From: Sinomonas atrocyanea
GTDB lineage: Bacteria; Actinomycetota; Actinomycetes; Actinomycetales; Micrococcaceae
Length of the DNA stretch: 64,000 nucleotides
Assembly (NCBI RefSeq): GCF_030812675.1
Contig: NZ_JAUSTE010000001.1
Span: 124,001 to 188,000, forward strand
Reading direction: 5' to 3'
The position numbers were made by a program, and so were the translations under genes. Of the stretch, positions 6,680-16,405 are shown piece after piece; positions within the stretch are counted from its first letter, which is position 1, and every line of letters starts with the position of its first letter. The notes beneath the pieces are model-generated. The model searched no databases and was not told where the DNA came from. It worked only from the letters and a program-made list of their open reading frames with translations.

Positions 6680-8230
6680 ATGACCACCCATTCCGTTCCG
6701 GAGAACCTGCCCGAGCGCATCCAGCACTACATCGACGGCGAGTTCGTCGACTCGGCCGACGGCGACACGTTCGACGTCCTCGAGCCCGTCACGAACGAGG
6801 TCTACGTCAAGGCCGCCGCCGGCAAGAAGGCGGACATCGAGCGCGCCGTCGCCGCGGCGAAGCGCGCCTTCGAGGAGGGCCCCTGGCCCAAGATGCTCCC
6901 GCGCGAGCGCTCGCGGGTCCTGCACCGCATCGCGGACATCGTCGAGTCCCGCGACGCCCGCCTGGCCGAGCTCGAGTCCTTCGACTCGGGCCTGCCCATC
7001 ACCCAGGCCCTCGGCCAGGCCCGCCGTGCGGCGGAGAACTTCCGCTTCTTCGCGGACCTGATCGTGGCCCAGGCCGACGACACCTTCAAGGTCCCCGGCC
7101 GCCAGATCAACTACGTCAACCGCAAGCCGATCGGCGTCGCGGGCCTCATCACGCCGTGGAACACCCCATTCATGCTCGAGTCCTGGAAGCTCGGACCGGC
7201 GCTGGCCACGGGCAACACCGTGGTGCTCAAGCCGGCCGAGTTCACCCCGCTCTCGGCGTCGCTGTGGGCCGGGATCTTCGAGGAGGCGGGCCTGCCGAAG
7301 GGTGTGTTCAACCTCGTCAACGGCCTGGGCGAGGATGCGGGCGATGCGCTCGTGAAGCACCCCGACGTGCCGCTCATCTCCTTCACGGGCGAGAGCCGCA
7401 CGGGCCAGATCATCTTCGCCAACGCCGCCCCGTACCTCAAGGGCCTCTCCATGGAGCTCGGCGGCAAGAGCCCGGCGGTCGTCTTCGCCGACGCCGACCT
7501 CGACGCGGCCGTGGACGCCACGATCTTCGGCGTCTTCTCCCTCAACGGCGAGCGCTGCACCGCCGGCTCCCGCATCCTCGTCCAGCGCGGCATCTACGAC
7601 GAGTTCGTGGAGCGCTACGCGGCGCAGGCCAAGCGGGTCAAGGTCGGCTACCCGCACGATCCCGCCACCGAGGTCGGCTCCCTCGTGCACCCCGAGCACT
7701 TCGAGAAGGTCATGGGCTACGTCGAGCTCGGCAAGGAGGAGGGCCGCCTCGTCGCCGGAGGCGGCCAGCCCGAGGGCTTCGAGTTCGGCAACTTCGTGGC
7801 TCCCACGGTGTTCGCCGACGTCAAGCCGGACGCCCGGATCTTCCAGGAGGAGATCTTCGGCCCCGTCGTCGCGATCACGCCGTTCGACACCGATGCAGAG
7901 GCCCTCGAGCTCGCCAACAACACCAAGTACGGCCTGGCCGCCTACGTGTGGACCAACGACCTCAAGCGGGCCCACAACTTCGCGCAGTCCGTCGAGGCCG
8001 GCATGGTCTGGCTCAACTCGAACAACGTCCGCGACCTCCGCACCCCCTTCGGCGGCGTGAAGGCCTCCGGCCTCGGCCACGAGGGCGGCTACCGCTCGAT
8101 CGACTTCTACACCGACCAGCAGGCGGTCCACATCACGCTGGGCAAGGTGCACAACCCGACCTTCGGCAAGCAGGAGGCGCCTGCGGAGACGCACACCGCC
8201 ACCGACCTCGACGACCCGGATCCCCGCTGA
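6680..8230 (+). CDS. hpaE: 5-carboxymethyl-2-hydroxymuconate semialdehyde dehydrogenase
   Basis: A 516-residue aldehyde dehydrogenase. It has the NAD-binding region ITPWNTPFMLESWKLGPALATGN, the catalytic-site general base in SMELGGKSP and the nucleophilic cysteine in LNGERCTAGSR, followed by EEIFGPVVA and the FGGVKASGLGHEGG C-terminal motif. It oxidises the ring-opened semialdehyde made by HpaD. GGAGGATCAC precedes the ATG at a good distance. HpaE rather than a generic aldehyde dehydrogenase is assigned because the next genes are unmistakably hpaD, hpaH and hpaI and because the N-terminus (QHYIDGEFVDS) matches HpaE proteins. Confidence 0.9.
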   Translation: MTTHSVPENLPERIQHYIDGEFVDSADGDTFDVLEPVTNEVYVKAAAGKKADIERAVAAAKRAFEEGPWPKMLPRERSRVLHRIADIVESRDARLAELESFDSGLPITQALGQARRAAENFRFFADLIVAQADDTFKVPGRQINYVNRKPIGVAGLITPWNTPFMLESWKLGPALATGNTVVLKPAEFTPLSASLWAGIFEEAGLPKGVFNLVNGLGEDAGDALVKHPDVPLISFTGESRTGQIIFANAAPYLKGLSMELGGKSPAVVFADADLDAAVDATIFGVFSLNGERCTAGSRILVQRGIYDEFVERYAAQAKRVKVGYPHDPATEVGSLVHPEHFEKVMGYVELGKEEGRLVAGGGQPEGFEFGNFVAPTVFADVKPDARIFQEEIFGPVVAITPFDTDAEALELANNTKYGLAAYVWTNDLKRAHNFAQSVEAGMVWLNSNNVRDLRTPFGGVKASGLGHEGGYRSIDFYTDQQAVHITLGKVHNPTFGKQEAPAETHTATDLDDPDPR

Positions 8231-8281
8231 GCCGGCGGCCCCGCAACCACACCCCATCTCACTGAAAGCAAGGACGCTGCC

Positions 8282-9448
8282 ATGACCCACCGCGACGACA
8301 TGACCCTGACCTCGTCGGGCTTCTACGTCTCCCAGGAGGCCCCGATCTCCTGCGCCAACCCCGTCCCCACCCCGTCGGTGCCCGCGCCGGACATCCTGCG
8401 CTGCGCCTACATGGAACTCGTGGTGACGGACCTGGAGCGCTCGCGCAACTTCTACGTCGACGTCCTCGGACTCACGGTCACCGAGGAGGACGAGAACGCC
8501 GTCTACCTCCGCTCGCTCGAGGAGTTCATCCACCACAACCTCGTGCTGCGCAAGGGCCCGGTGGCCGCCGTGGCCGCCTTCTCCTACCGCGTCCGCACCC
8601 CGGGGGACCTCGACAAGGCGGTCGCCTTCTACACCGAGCTCGGCTGCCGCGTCGAGCGCCGCGCGGAGGGCTTCACCAAGGGCATCGGCGACTCAGTGCG
8701 TGTGGAGGACCCGCTCGGGTTCCCCTACGAGTTCTTCCACGACGTCGAGCACGTCGAGCGCCTCGCGTGGCGCTACGACCTGCACACGCCGGGCTCGCTC
8801 GTCCGCCTCGACCACTTCAACCAGGTCACCCCGGACGTCCCGCGCGCCACGAAGTTCATGCAGGACCTCGGCTTCCGCGTCACGGAGGACATCCAGGACG
8901 AGGACGGCACGGTGTACGCCGCGTGGATGCGCCGCAAGCCGACCGTCCACGACACCGCGATGACCGGCGGCAACGGCCCCCGCATGCACCACGTGGCCTT
9001 CGCGACGCACGAGAAGCACAACATCCTCGCGATCTGCGACAAGCTCGGTGCCCTGCGCATGTCGGACCACATCGAGCGCGGCCCGGGCCGCCACGGCGTC
9101 TCGAACGCGTTCTACCTCTACATCCTCGATCCGGACGGCCACCGCGTGGAGATCTACACGCAGGACTACTACACCGGCGACCCGGACAACCCGGTGGTCA
9201 CGTGGGACGTGCACGACAACCAGCGCCGCGACTGGTGGGGCAACCCGGTCGTGCCGAGCTGGTACACGGAGGCCTCGCTCGTCCTCGACCTCGACGGCAA
9301 CCCGCAGCCGGTCATCGAGCGCACGGACTCCTCCGAGATGGAGGTGACCATCGGCGCCGACGGCTTCTCCTACACCCGGGCCGACGACGAGTCCGGCTCG
9401 TACCACGGCCAGGCCTCGAAGGGCTTCAAGATCGGCAACCAGCTCTAA
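8282..9448 (+). CDS. hpaD: 3,4-dihydroxyphenylacetate (homoprotocatechuate) 2,3-dioxygenase
   Basis: A 388-residue type I extradiol dioxygenase of the vicinal-oxygen-chelate fold, resembling the Brevibacterium/Arthrobacter HPCD/MndD enzymes. The metal ligands are recognisable: His178 in VRLDHFNQ, a His about 60 residues later in PRMHHVAF, and the Glu of HRVEIYTQDYY near residue 290. The second-sphere acid/base His is in KPTVHDTAM. The metal may be Fe(II) or Mn(II), since both occur in this family with the same ligands. AAGGA lies 7 nt before the ATG. It opens the ring of homoprotocatechuate between C2 and C3. The start is about 20 residues longer than I recall for the Brevibacterium enzyme. 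Confidence 0.93.
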   Translation: MTHRDDMTLTSSGFYVSQEAPISCANPVPTPSVPAPDILRCAYMELVVTDLERSRNFYVDVLGLTVTEEDENAVYLRSLEEFIHHNLVLRKGPVAAVAAFSYRVRTPGDLDKAVAFYTELGCRVERRAEGFTKGIGDSVRVEDPLGFPYEFFHDVEHVERLAWRYDLHTPGSLVRLDHFNQVTPDVPRATKFMQDLGFRVTEDIQDEDGTVYAAWMRRKPTVHDTAMTGGNGPRMHHVAFATHEKHNILAICDKLGALRMSDHIERGPGRHGVSNAFYLYILDPDGHRVEIYTQDYYTGDPDNPVVTWDVHDNQRRDWWGNPVVPSWYTEASLVLDLDGNPQPVIERTDSSEMEVTIGADGFSYTRADDESGSYHGQASKGFKIGNQL

Positions 9449-9451
9449 GCC

Positions 9452-10237
9452 ATGCTGAGCGAAGAGACGATTGCGGCAATTGCCGACGAGCTCGTGGAGG
9501 CAGGGCGCACGCGCACGCCGGTGCCCCTCCTCCACACCCGCTACGAGGGCATGGACGTCGAGGACTCGTACGCCGTGCAGAAGCTGTGGGCCAGCCGCCT
9601 CGAGGCGGAGGGGCGGCGGGTGGCCGGCCGCAAGATCGGCCTGACGTCCAAGGCAATGCAGGCGGCCACCGGCATCACCGAGCCGGACTACGGCGTCATC
9701 TTCGACGACCAGGTCCTCGAGAACGGCGCCGTCGTCGAGTGGAAGCGCTACACGCACCCGCGCATCGAGGTCGAGCTCGCGTTCCGCTTGGGCCGCGACC
9801 TCAAGGGGCCGGGGGTGACGCTGTTCGACGTGCTCGACGCGACGGACTACGTGGTCCCCGCCCTCGAGATCCTCGACTCGCGGATCGAGATGGAGGGGCG
9901 CACCATCGTGGACACCATCTCGGACAACGCAGCGCTGGGCGCCATGGTGGTGGGCGGGCGCCCCGTGCGCCCGCACGACGTGGACCTGCGCTGGGTGTCC
10001 TCCCTCCTCTACCGCAACCAGGAGATCGTGGAGACGGGCGTCGCCGCCGGCGTCCTCAACCATCCGGCGACGGGCGTCGCGTGGCTCGCGGACAAGGTCG
10101 CCCAGCACGGCCAGGACCTGCGCGCGGGCGACCTCATCCTCGCGGGCTCGTTCACCCGGCCCATGTGGGTCTACGAAGGCGACACGGTGTACGCGGACTA
10201 CGGGCCCCTGGGGACGGTGACATGCCGTTTCGTCTAG
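9452..10237 (+). CDS. hpaH: 2-oxo-hept-4-ene-1,7-dioate hydratase
   Basis: A 261-residue FAH-fold hydratase close to 4-oxalocrotonate decarboxylase/2-hydroxypentadienoate hydratase. Diagnostic stretches are [12 protein letters not shown], the metal-binding [22 protein letters not shown] and the terminal [19 protein letters not shown]. It adds water to 2-oxohept-4-ene-1,7-dioate before the aldolase step. Only three bases separate it from hpaD, and its end overlaps hpaI by 16 nt, so the genes are tightly coupled. Confidence 0.92.
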   Translation: MLSEETIAAIADELVEAGRTRTPVPLLHTRYEGMDVEDSYAVQKLWASRLEAEGRRVAGRKIGLTSKAMQAATGITEPDYGVIFDDQVLENGAVVEWKRYTHPRIEVELAFRLGRDLKGPGVTLFDVLDATDYVVPALEILDSRIEMEGRTIVDTISDNAALGAMVVGGRPVRPHDVDLRWVSSLLYRNQEIVETGVAAGVLNHPATGVAWLADKVAQHGQDLRAGDLILAGSFTRPMWVYEGDTVYADYGPLGTVTCRFV

Positions 10238-11055
10238 AGCCCGAGAGGACGTTCCGGCACGCCCTGGCCGCGGCGGCCGAGGCCGGCAGCGGGGCGCAGA
10301 TCGGCCTGTGGGTCTGCTCCGGCAGCCCCCTGGTCGCGGAGATCATGGCCGGCTCGGGGGCGCAGTGGCTGCTGATCGACACCGAGCACAGCCCCAACTC
10401 GCTCGAGTCGGTGCTCGCCCAGCTCCACGCCGTGCACGGCTATGACGTGCTGCCGATGGTGCGCCTGCCGTGGAACGACGTGGTGCTCATCAAGCAGTAC
10501 CTCGACCTCGGGGCCCAGAACCTCCTGATCCCCATGGTCAACGACGCCGAACAGGCCAGGGCCGCCGTGGCCGCCGTGCGGTACCCGCCGCACGGCGTGC
10601 GGGGCGTCGGCTCGGCCCTCGCCCGCGCTGCCCGGTGGAACCGCATCCCGGACTACCTGGCCCGCGCGGACGAGACCATCTCCCTCACCGTCCAGATCGA
10701 GACGGGCGAGGCCGTGGCCAATGTCGAGGAGATCCTGGCGGTGGACGGCGTGGACGGGATCTTCATCGGCCCGTCCGACCTGGCCGCGTCCATGGGCGTC
10801 CTCGGCCAGCAGGAGCACCCCGAGGTGCGCGCCGCGGTCGAGCACTGCCTCGACGCAGCCCGGGTGGCCGGGAAGCCCGCCGGCGTCAACGCGTTCGTGG
10901 AGGCCACCGCGCGGCACTACATCGAGCGCGGCGCGCGGTTCGTGCTCGTGGGCGCCGATGTGGCGATCCTCGCCCGCTCGAGCGAGGAGCTCGCCTCCCG
11001 GTTCGCCGCGGCTTCAGACACGGCGGACGACGGCGCGCGGCCGGCGAGCTACTGA
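10222..11055 (+). CDS. hpaI: 4-hydroxy-2-oxoheptane-1,7-dioate aldolase
   Basis: A 277-residue class II (metal-dependent) pyruvate aldolase of the HpcH/HpaI family. Visible motifs are LLIDTEHSPNS, the PMVRLPWND arginine that binds pyruvate, VQIETGEAVANVEEI with the metal-binding Glu, and GPSDLAASMG with the metal-binding Asp. It splits the last intermediate to pyruvate and succinate semialdehyde, ending the pathway. The start lies 16 nt inside hpaH. A UUCG-capped terminator follows the gene, marking the end of the operon. Confidence 0.93.
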   Translation: MPFRLEPERTFRHALAAAAEAGSGAQIGLWVCSGSPLVAEIMAGSGAQWLLIDTEHSPNSLESVLAQLHAVHGYDVLPMVRLPWNDVVLIKQYLDLGAQNLLIPMVNDAEQARAAVAAVRYPPHGVRGVGSALARAARWNRIPDYLARADETISLTVQIETGEAVANVEEILAVDGVDGIFIGPSDLAASMGVLGQQEHPEVRAAVEHCLDAARVAGKPAGVNAFVEATARHYIERGARFVLVGADVAILARSSEELASRFAAASDTADDGARPASY

Positions 11056-11089
11056 ACCCCGCCACGCAGGCTGATCACCGGAACGCCAC

Positions 11090-11121
11090 GCGGAGTCGGA
11101 ACCTTCGGGTTCCGGCTCCGC
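11090..11121 (+). terminator. UUCG-tetraloop terminator of the hpa operon
   Basis: A 14-bp stem (11090-11103 with 11108-11121, one G-U pair) is closed by TTCG and lies 35 nt after the hpaI stop. The following bases (TTCCGCTCC) contain few T residues. It can also act for the convergent DUF1992 gene. Confidence 0.85.
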
Positions 11122-11217
11122 TTCCGCTCCGGTGCGGGCATGCCGACGCAACTCGCGCGATCCGGGGCGCTTTCGCACGGAAGCTGACCTCAATGATGGC
11201 GATATGCCCGGCTGCGC

Positions 11218-11829
11218 TCAGCCTCCCCTGCCGCGGCCGAACCAGCGGCGCCAGAACGGCGGCGGGCGGTTGCCGGCGTCGTCCGCCTCCTCCGCGGCGT
11301 GTGCGGCGGCCTCGGCCGCGCGGCGCTCGTGCCAGAGGGCGACCTCGCGGTCGACGTCGCGGGTCTTCGTGATGACGGGCGGGCCGCCCAGGAGCTGGCG
11401 GCGGGCCTCGATGATGCGCCGGTTGAACGCCTCAAGGCTGTCCCTTACCTGCTGCTCCGTGTAGAGCGCGTCGAGGGTGGACTCCAGCCGCGCGTCCTCG
11501 ACGCGCAGGACGAGTGCCTCGGGCCCGAGGCCGGTGAGCTGCTCACGCTGGATGAGGCCCTTGAGCCACCAGTCGGGGTCGTTGACGTTGTCCAGGTTAG
11601 GGATCGGCTTCCCCGCGTACTTGAGGTGGTCGAACTCGCCCCGGGCGATCGCGTCGCGGAGGAGGTAGTCGGCCCGGCGCGCGGGATCGACCTCCCGGCG
11701 TCTGCGGTTGAGCTCGTCCTCCCGCTCGATCTCCTCGGCTTCCTCGGGCGTGTGGGCGATCCGGCCCGCCCGCAGTTCTGCGGCGCGCTCCATCCGGCGC
11801 CGCAGCTCCTCCTCGCCTCGGCCTCCCAT
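11218..11829 (-). CDS. DUF1992 (DnaJ-homologue subfamily C member 28-like) protein
   Basis: A 203-residue charged soluble protein. The conserved DUF1992 core is clear: ADYLLRDAIARGEFDHLKYAGKPIPNL followed by DPDWWLKGLIQREQL. The C-terminal third is helical and Arg/Glu-rich and ends in a basic FWRRWFGRGRGG tail. No J domain is present, although the family is named after DnaJC28. The ATG at 11829 is preferred because GGGAGGT lies just upstream; a longer in-frame start at 11928 has an atypical Cys-rich N-terminus. The function of the family is not established. Confidence 0.8.
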   Translation of the reverse strand: MGGRGEEELRRRMERAAELRAGRIAHTPEEAEEIEREDELNRRRREVDPARRADYLLRDAIARGEFDHLKYAGKPIPNLDNVNDPDWWLKGLIQREQLTGLGPEALVLRVEDARLESTLDALYTEQQVRDSLEAFNRRIIEARRQLLGGPPVITKTRDVDREVALWHERRAAEAAAHAAEEADDAGNRPPPFWRRWFGRGRGG

Positions 11830-11927
11830 GCCACCTCCCGATCGGCTCGTCCTGGGGCCGTTCCGACGCCCGGCCCCGTGGCGCAGGGCGCCGCACATGG
11901 CGCCGCATTGCACGGCACACCACAGCA

Positions 11928-11965
11928 CAGTGCCGCCACGTCCACGGTAGGACGTGACGGCACTG
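11928..11965 (-). terminator. Terminator of the APC permease gene
   Basis: Arms 11928-11943 and 11950-11965 pair over 15 of 16 positions around a 6-nt loop. It lies just past the permease stop in the direction of minus-strand transcription and before the DUF1992 start. Confidence 0.7.
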
Positions 11966-11998
11966 CAGTCACGGCGGCTCCCGGAGGGAGGCCGCGGA

Positions 11999-13525
11999 TC
12001 AGTCCTCCTCGTCGCCGAGGTGGTGCGCGCGGCCTTCCTCGCCGTGGCCGATCCTCGCGTACAGCGCGGGGTCCGCGCGGCGGAGCCGGAGGGCCCAGAG
12101 GATGCCGACCAGGCCGGGGACGACCACGATCGCGGGGAGCACCCAGCTCAGGGCGCTGGGCTCGGTGAGGCCGAGCAGCACGTCGAAGTTCGCCACGATG
12201 AGGCAGAACACGGCCGCGAGGGCCACGGCCCCGAGCGTCGGGGCGATCACGGCGGTCCAGACACCGGCGCGGAGGGCGGGGCGCCGCCGGAAGAAGCCGA
12301 TCACGGCCACCGAGACGATCGCCATGAGCAGCACGAGGCCCATCGCGCCGGCGTTGGTGAGCCAGGTGAACATGGTCAGGACCGGGTACAGCGGGCCGAG
12401 CTCGGAGCCGCTGCCCGCCATCGCGAAGGCGATGGTCACGATCACGGCGATGCCGGTCTGCACGATCGAGCCCGCCTTCGGCGCGCCGTGGCGGCTCGTG
12501 GCCTCAAGCCAGCCCGGCAGGACCCGCTCGCGGCCGAGCGAGAAGAAGTAACGCGCCACGGCGTTGTGGAAGCTCACCAGCGCCGCGAAGAGGCTCGTGA
12601 TAAACAGGACCTGCGCGACGTCCGCGGCGATCTGGCCCACGTGGGCGCCGAGGAAGGAGAAGACGAGGTCCGGGCCCTGCTTGCCCGCGGCGTCGAAGAG
12701 CTGGGACGGCCCGGTGCCCACGGCCATGGCCCACGAGGAGACGGCGTAGAAGACGGCGATGATGCCGACCGCGGTGTAGGTGGCGCGCGGGATGGTGCGG
12801 TGGGGCTCCTTGGCTTCCTCGCCGTAGATCGCGGCGGACTCGAAGCCCATGAAGGCCGCGACGCCGAAGGAGAGCACGGCGCCGATGCCGGGCACGAAGA
12901 GGCTCGACGGCGCGAGCGGCGCCGCGGTCACGCCCTCGGGCGCGACGGTGAACGAGGCGATGTCGTACACGATCACAACGAGGAACTCGAGGGCCACGAG
13001 GGCGCCGAGCACCTTCGCCGAGAGGTCCACCCGGTTGACGCCGAGCGCCGCGACGACCGCGATGCACAGGAGGATGGGGACCCACCACGGCACGTCCACG
13101 CCGAACCGCTCCGCGATGAACGAGGAGACGGTGAAGCCGAAGATGCCGTAGATGCCCACCTGCATGAGGTTGTAGGACATGAGGGCCGTGAGGGAGGCGC
13201 CCACCCCCGCGGGCCGGGAGATGCCCTGCGAGACGTAGGCGTAGAACGCGCCCGCGTTGGTCACGTGGCGGCTCATGGCCGCGTAGCCGACCGCGAAGAC
13301 CGTGAGGATGGCGCCGAGGATGAGGAAGGACAGCGGGACGCCCAGCAGGCCGGTCACGGCGAACGTCGTCGTCACGCCGCCGGCCAGGACGGTCAGCGGC
13401 GCGGACGCCGCGATGATCATGAGGGTCACGGAGGCGACTCCGAGGCGGCGCGGACGCGGTGAGGCTGCGGCCTGCGCCACGGTGGCCTCCTTGGTCCGAC
13501 GCGGGGAGCTCGTCGGGATGCTCAT
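11999..13525 (-). CDS. APC-superfamily permease, probable amine or amino acid importer linked to the amine oxidase
   Basis: A 508-residue integral membrane protein with about 12 hydrophobic helices. The N-terminal helix region (VTLMIIAASAPLTVLAGG), the GYAAMSRHVTNAGAFYAYVSQG segment and FMGFESAAIYGEEAKEPHRTIPRA are hallmarks of the amino acid-polyamine-organocation family. GGAGG lies 6-7 nt before the ATG. The amine oxidase gene lies directly upstream on the same strand, separated by a hairpin, so the permease most likely imports that enzyme's amine substrate. Substrate assignment is by context only. Confidence 0.85.
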   Translation of the reverse strand: MSIPTSSPRRTKEATVAQAAASPRPRRLGVASVTLMIIAASAPLTVLAGGVTTTFAVTGLLGVPLSFLILGAILTVFAVGYAAMSRHVTNAGAFYAYVSQGISRPAGVGASLTALMSYNLMQVGIYGIFGFTVSSFIAERFGVDVPWWVPILLCIAVVAALGVNRVDLSAKVLGALVALEFLVVIVYDIASFTVAPEGVTAAPLAPSSLFVPGIGAVLSFGVAAFMGFESAAIYGEEAKEPHRTIPRATYTAVGIIAVFYAVSSWAMAVGTGPSQLFDAAGKQGPDLVFSFLGAHVGQIAADVAQVLFITSLFAALVSFHNAVARYFFSLGRERVLPGWLEATSRHGAPKAGSIVQTGIAVIVTIAFAMAGSGSELGPLYPVLTMFTWLTNAGAMGLVLLMAIVSVAVIGFFRRRPALRAGVWTAVIAPTLGAVALAAVFCLIVANFDVLLGLTEPSALSWVLPAIVVVPGLVGILWALRLRRADPALYARIGHGEEGRAHHLGDEED

Positions 13526-13545
13526 GGGTCCTCCAAGGTCAATGA

Positions 13546-13574
13546 GGTGGGGCGGCCGGTGCGGCCGCCCCACC
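13546..13574 (-). terminator. Hairpin between amine oxidase and permease genes
   Basis: A perfect 12-bp stem (13546-13557 with 13563-13574) with a 5-nt loop lies between the oxidase stop and the permease ribosome site. It could end the oxidase message or reduce read-through into the permease. Confidence 0.7.
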
Positions 13575-13665
13575 ATCGTGCGATGGACGCCCTCTGCGTG
13601 ACTTGTCCCACAGTGAACGCCTCTTGTCTGCCTGAGCGCTACCTGGGCGGCGCTCCTCGGCGGCC

Positions 13666-15678
13666 CTACCGGTGGCAGTGGCCGCCGGCCGCCGGGGCGG
13701 GGACGTCGAGGACGGGGCTGCGGTCGAAGAAGCCCTCGGGGCGGATCTTGAAGCCCACGTGGTCCACCGGCATGATGGGCCAGTCCTCGGGGCGGGGGAA
13801 GTGGGTCAGGCCGAACGTGTGCCACACGACGAGGTCCGTCCCATCGAGGTCGCGGTCCTGGGCCTGGTACGCCGGCAGGCCGGCGCCCCCGGCGTGCTGG
13901 TTGACGAAGTCGCCGGTCGGGTAGCGCTCCGCCTCGTCGTAGCGGGTGACCCACAGAGCCTTCGTCGCGAAGGCGGCCCGGGCCGCGACCGACGACGCCG
14001 GGTCGGCCAGGAGGGTCGGGTGGCCCTGCGGGTGGATCTTGTAGCCCACGGGCTCGCCGAGGCGGTTGAGCGAGGTGGGGTTGGAGACGACCCAGGAGCG
14101 GCCGGCCGCCATGTCGTTCTCGCGCGCCGCCTCGGACTCGCGGGCCAGGAGGGTGCGCCTGCGGGTGAAGGCGTTGCCGCGCTCGTTGCCCGGGCCCAGC
14201 GGCACGCGCACGGCGTCCTCCTCCTCGACGCGGTTCGGGCCGCCGTCGAGGGCGAAGTCGAGGCGGGCGCTGAAGAGGTGCTGGTGGAACGGCGCGCCCA
14301 GGCCGGGGGCCATCTCGGACGAGTACGGGTAGTCCGCCGAGGGCTGGGCGGACGTGAACACGACGCCGGTGGCCTTGGCCTCGAACTCGATCGTGCCGTC
14401 CAGGTAGAGGTACCAGTAGAAGCCGTAGTCGTAGTTGCCGATCGTGGTGAAGAAGCTGATGACGAGGCGGCGGTTGCGGCGCACGTAGCTGACCCCGCTC
14501 CACAGGTCCGAGTGCTTGGCCAGGATCGAGGCGTCCTCCTCGTGCATGCAGATCCCGTTCGAGATGGTGCGCGGGTTGCCGAATGCGTCGGCCACCACGG
14601 GGCTGAGGTAGGTGATCTCGCCCAGGCAGTCGCAGCCGAGTTCGAGGGAGTTGGCGAACTGGCCCACGAGGTACTCGCCGGTGTCGAAGTAGTTCTGCCA
14701 CGAGCGCACCGGGGACGGGTCGCCGTACGGGACCACCATCTCCGCGATCGAGGCACGGTCCAGGATGCGGCGGCGGCGCGTCGGCTTCCTGTCGCCGGGG
14801 TTGCCGGCCGCGGCGTCGTCGAAGGCGATGTTGTGCAGCACGAGGCCCTCGCGCACGTCGAAGCCGACGTCGAGGCTCCAGCGCTCCCACTCGACGTGGT
14901 TGCCGCCCGTGACCGTGAAGCTCGGCCCCTCGGGCTGGGTGATCTCGATCGGCTTCTGGGTGGTCCGCACCGGCCCGGTCAGCTCGGGGTCGGTGAAGTT
15001 GCCGTGCTCGGCCGGGACGGGGACCGCGCCGAAGTCGAGGACCTGGTCGACGCTGCGGCTGACGACGTCGACATAGGCCACGAGGCCGTCGACGGGGTGG
15101 GCCCACGGGCTGTCGGAGCCGTGCTCCTGGACGAACGCCAGGCCGCGCAGGATCCTGCGGCCCTTCTCCTCTGGATACTCGAAGACGCCCGCGGAGAGCG
15201 GGGCGACGCGGACCGTTGCGGGGTCGAGCCCGCGCGCGGCGAGGGCCTCGAGCCAGCGACCGTCACGACAAAGGATCTCCTCGACCACCTCGAACTCTTC
15301 CTCGAGCACGGGAAGCTCGCCGGTCGCGGAGGTGTCGAGCTCGGTCTCGGAATCGATCTCGCCCCGCGTCACCGAGAGGGTGACATCGCGCGGGCGGGAC
15401 CCGCCGACGTCGTGCAGGAAGATGCGGAACCGGCGGTCGGCGGGCGCGTCCGGTCCGGGCGCGCCGCTCCCCCGCGGCGGGTCGACGAGGCCGAGGTAGG
15501 CGATGCGGGTGGTCTCCCGCCAGAGGCCCGTGCTCTCGAGGATGCCGCGGGCAGCCCCGATCTCGGCGGCCGTGGCCAGCGCGTACTGCCCGGCCGCGCC
15601 GTCCGCCGGGGAGGCCTGCTCGTGGCAGGCGTGCTGCTCGGGGGCCGGGTGCTCGTGGGCCGTGGTGTCGATGCTCAT
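13666..15678 (-). CDS. Copper amine oxidase (primary amine oxidase, tyramine/phenethylamine/histamine type)
   Basis: A 670-residue TPQ-dependent copper amine oxidase, converting a primary amine plus O2 to aldehyde, ammonia and H2O2. The self-processing tyrosine is Tyr416 in [10 protein letters not shown]; copper ligands are the HQH pair near residues 467-469 ([13 protein letters not shown]) and the His of [15 protein letters not shown] near residue 624. Two small N-terminal domains precede the catalytic beta-sandwich, as in Arthrobacter globiformis enzymes, and the length is typical. No signal peptide is seen, so it is likely cytoplasmic. The His-rich start ([15 protein letters not shown]) and the end (GGHCHR) could bind metal. 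GGAGGATCC precedes the ATG. It diverges from TetR and AraC/FeaR-like genes, the regulator type used for tyramine oxidase in E. coli. Confidence 0.94.
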   Translation of the reverse strand: MSIDTTAHEHPAPEQHACHEQASPADGAAGQYALATAAEIGAARGILESTGLWRETTRIAYLGLVDPPRGSGAPGPDAPADRRFRIFLHDVGGSRPRDVTLSVTRGEIDSETELDTSATGELPVLEEEFEVVEEILCRDGRWLEALAARGLDPATVRVAPLSAGVFEYPEEKGRRILRGLAFVQEHGSDSPWAHPVDGLVAYVDVVSRSVDQVLDFGAVPVPAEHGNFTDPELTGPVRTTQKPIEITQPEGPSFTVTGGNHVEWERWSLDVGFDVREGLVLHNIAFDDAAAGNPGDRKPTRRRRILDRASIAEMVVPYGDPSPVRSWQNYFDTGEYLVGQFANSLELGCDCLGEITYLSPVVADAFGNPRTISNGICMHEEDASILAKHSDLWSGVSYVRRNRRLVISFFTTIGNYDYGFYWYLYLDGTIEFEAKATGVVFTSAQPSADYPYSSEMAPGLGAPFHQHLFSARLDFALDGGPNRVEEEDAVRVPLGPGNERGNAFTRRRTLLARESEAARENDMAAGRSWVVSNPTSLNRLGEPVGYKIHPQGHPTLLADPASSVAARAAFATKALWVTRYDEAERYPTGDFVNQHAGGAGLPAYQAQDRDLDGTDLVVWHTFGLTHFPRPEDWPIMPVDHVGFKIRPEGFFDRSPVLDVPAPAAGGHCHR

Positions 15679-15703
15679 CGGATCCTCCAGGGGGTCGGCG
15701 GAG

Positions 15704-15766
15704 TTTTTTTCTATGGACGTAGAGAATAACCGCCTGTAAGCTGAATCACAACGGTTGTAGAAAAAA
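15704..15766. promoter_or_regulatory. Symmetric divergent control region between amine oxidase and TetR genes
   Basis: Two arms, TTTTTTCTA (15705-15713) and TAGAAAAAA (15758-15766), mirror each other across 44 bp, an AT-rich exception in this DNA. Next to the right arm, and sharing its first base, is the 11-bp palindrome ACAACGGTTGT (15748-15758), a plausible binding site for the TetR or AraC product. The -10/-35 boxes cannot be fixed with confidence. Confidence 0.5.
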
Positions 15767-15811
15767 GACCGCGGGCCGCCGGGCCCGACGGGCGAAGACT
15801 GCGAGGGGCAG

Positions 15812-16405
15812 ATGCCGAAGATCGTCGACCACGACCAGCGCCGGCTCGAACTCGTCGATGCGACGTGGCGGGTCATTGCCGAGCGGGGCCTCGACGCCGC
15901 CACGATGCGCGAGATCGCCTCCGCCGCCGGGTTCGCCAACGGCGCGCTCAAGCCGTACTTCACCTCGAAGGACGGCCTGCTGGACTTCGCGTTCGAGCAC
16001 GTCTTCGCCCGGACCAACCTCCGGATGGCGGCCGCGACCGCCGGCCTCTCCGGGCGCGCCGCCCTGCGGGCCTACTGCCACGAGATCCTGCCGCTCGACG
16101 ACGACCGGGTCGCCGAGGCGCGGGTCGCGATCGCGTTCTGGAGCAAGGCAGTCAGGGACCGGGACAAGGCGGCCCTGCACGAGCGCTCCATGGACCAGTG
16201 GCGGGCAGCGCTCGCAGGCCTCCTGCGCGAGGCGGGCTTCTCCGGCGGACCACAGGACCTCGAGCCGGCGGTCGGCGCCGTCATGGACCTCGTGCTCGGC
16301 GCCCAGATCACGGCCACGCTCTCCCCCGCCCACCACGGTGCCGGCCAGCTCGTCGCCCAGCTCGACCTCCTGCTCGACGCGCTCCTGCCCGAGGAGCGGT
16401 CATGA
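15812..16405 (+). CDS. TetR-family regulator
   Basis: A 197-residue protein with a TetR N-terminal helix-turn-helix ([44 protein letters not shown], residues about 15-55) and a helical ligand-binding half. The BetI-like C-terminal pattern ([28 protein letters not shown]) is visible. GAGGGGCAG precedes the ATG. The stop overlaps the AraC gene as ATGA. It faces the amine oxidase gene, so it probably controls the shared intergenic region and itself. Confidence 0.88.
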   Translation: MPKIVDHDQRRLELVDATWRVIAERGLDAATMREIASAAGFANGALKPYFTSKDGLLDFAFEHVFARTNLRMAAATAGLSGRAALRAYCHEILPLDDDRVAEARVAIAFWSKAVRDRDKAALHERSMDQWRAALAGLLREAGFSGGPQDLEPAVGAVMDLVLGAQITATLSPAHHGAGQLVAQLDLLLDALLPEERS

